From Stentor coeruleus (lineage: Eukaryota > Ciliophora > Heterotrichea > Heterotrichida > Stentoridae), in contig MPUH01000958.1 of assembly GCA_001970955.1 (NCBI GenBank), forward strand, positions 1 through 28,329: a DNA stretch of 28,329 bases, given 5' to 3'. Numbering within the stretch: position 1 is the stretch's first letter; every line of letters begins with the position of its first letter. The translations under genes were made by a program, and so were the position numbers. Under the pieces are notes generated by a model that saw nothing but the letters and a program-made list of their open reading frames with translations, had not been told where the DNA came from and searched no databases. Of the stretch, positions 28,241 through 28,329 are shown piece after piece.

Positions 28241-28329
28241 ATTTTTTAAATAGAAGGGGATTAGAAAATCAGCTCGATCTAATTATGGAATATAAAATAT
28301 GGAATCCAATCTTTATAGTTACCTTGAGA
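28241..28329 (+). repeat. Conserved leader repeat, copy 2
   Basis: Partner of 24391-24478, offset 3850-3851 bases. It includes the out-of-frame ATG at 28285 and the in-frame ATG at 28299. Confidence 0.9.
28299..28329 (+). CDS. Start of a second member of the 592-aa family (partial)
   Basis: ATG at 28299 followed by nine codons identical in translation to the start of the gene at 24448 (M-E-S-N-L-Y-S-Y-L-E), cut off by the window edge. It is either a tandem paralog or a duplicated contig end. The flank further upstream has diverged, which favours a true paralog. Confidence 0.7.
   Translation, partial: MESNLYSYLE

Larger units (their letters stand above)
26227..28298. other. Region between two family members: broken coding-like sequence and repeats
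   Basis: 2.07 kb without an intact gene. 26400-27890 holds protein-like pieces in shifting frames (separate pseudogene entry), with a 63-bp tandem repeat near its start and a 65-bp tandem repeat near its end. 27890-28090 is plain AT-rich sequence. From 28090 on, the flank resembles that of the 592-aa gene. Confidence 0.6.

Overview
This is an AT-rich stretch of nuclear DNA from a protist, most likely a heterotrich ciliate of the Stentor type. Two genes are restored to a single reading frame only by removing a 15-nt GT..AG intron (6771-6785 on + and 20723-20737 on -). Introns of 15-16 nt together with the standard genetic code are the published hallmark of Stentor coeruleus. The complete genes end in TAA, TAG or TGA and contain no in-frame stops. 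The protein content is eukaryotic (Rab2, Vti1-type SNARE, CTD/NLI-type phosphatase, LITAF domain, RING-like finger, a TEN1-like telomere protein). Nothing bacterial, viral or CRISPR-like was seen.

Layout, left to right. 1-1651: gene-free, with a decayed coding-like segment on the - strand. 1652-3556 (-): unknown 634-aa coiled-coil protein. 3557-5417: gene-free, with a second diverged copy of the decayed segment. 5418-7166 (+): tight cluster of a 97-aa unknown ORF, a TEN1-like OB-fold protein and a 355-aa protein with one intron. 7242-12103 (-): tight head-to-tail trio of a 673-aa coiled-coil protein, a peroxisomal-type enoyl-CoA isomerase and an IQ-motif protein whose sequence is broken by two assembly joins marked by single Ns. 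12508-17812 (+): vWA-domain protein with a probable acylated N-terminus, a two-segment membrane protein, a Vti1-like SNARE and an FCP/SCP-type phosphatase. 18036-18725 (-): LITAF-domain protein. 18726-19905: gene-free except for a two-finger C2H2 relic carrying in-frame TAA/TAG codons. 19906-22822 (-): helical-repeat protein with a 15-nt intron, and a RING-like protein. 23417-24028 (+): Rab2. 24448-26226 (+): unknown 592-aa protein whose first codons and 5' flank recur at the right edge of the window (28241-28329), so it belongs to a tandem family. 26227-28298 between the two copies holds a badly broken coding-like region.

Several genes serve membrane traffic (Rab2, Vti1, LITAF and possibly the acylated vWA protein), but they are not arranged as an obvious pathway. 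The more unusual content lies between the genes: three gene-free zones hold protein-like frames interrupted by TAA/TAG and some frameshifts; there are at least six two-copy tandem duplications of about 38-65 bp; and a strand-composition switch marks most gene boundaries (C-rich and G-poor 5' of genes, G-rich and C-poor 3' of genes, read in the sense direction). The two genes beside the repeated or decayed zones (1652-3556 and 24448-26226) follow this composition rule poorly. All homology calls were made by eye, without any database search.
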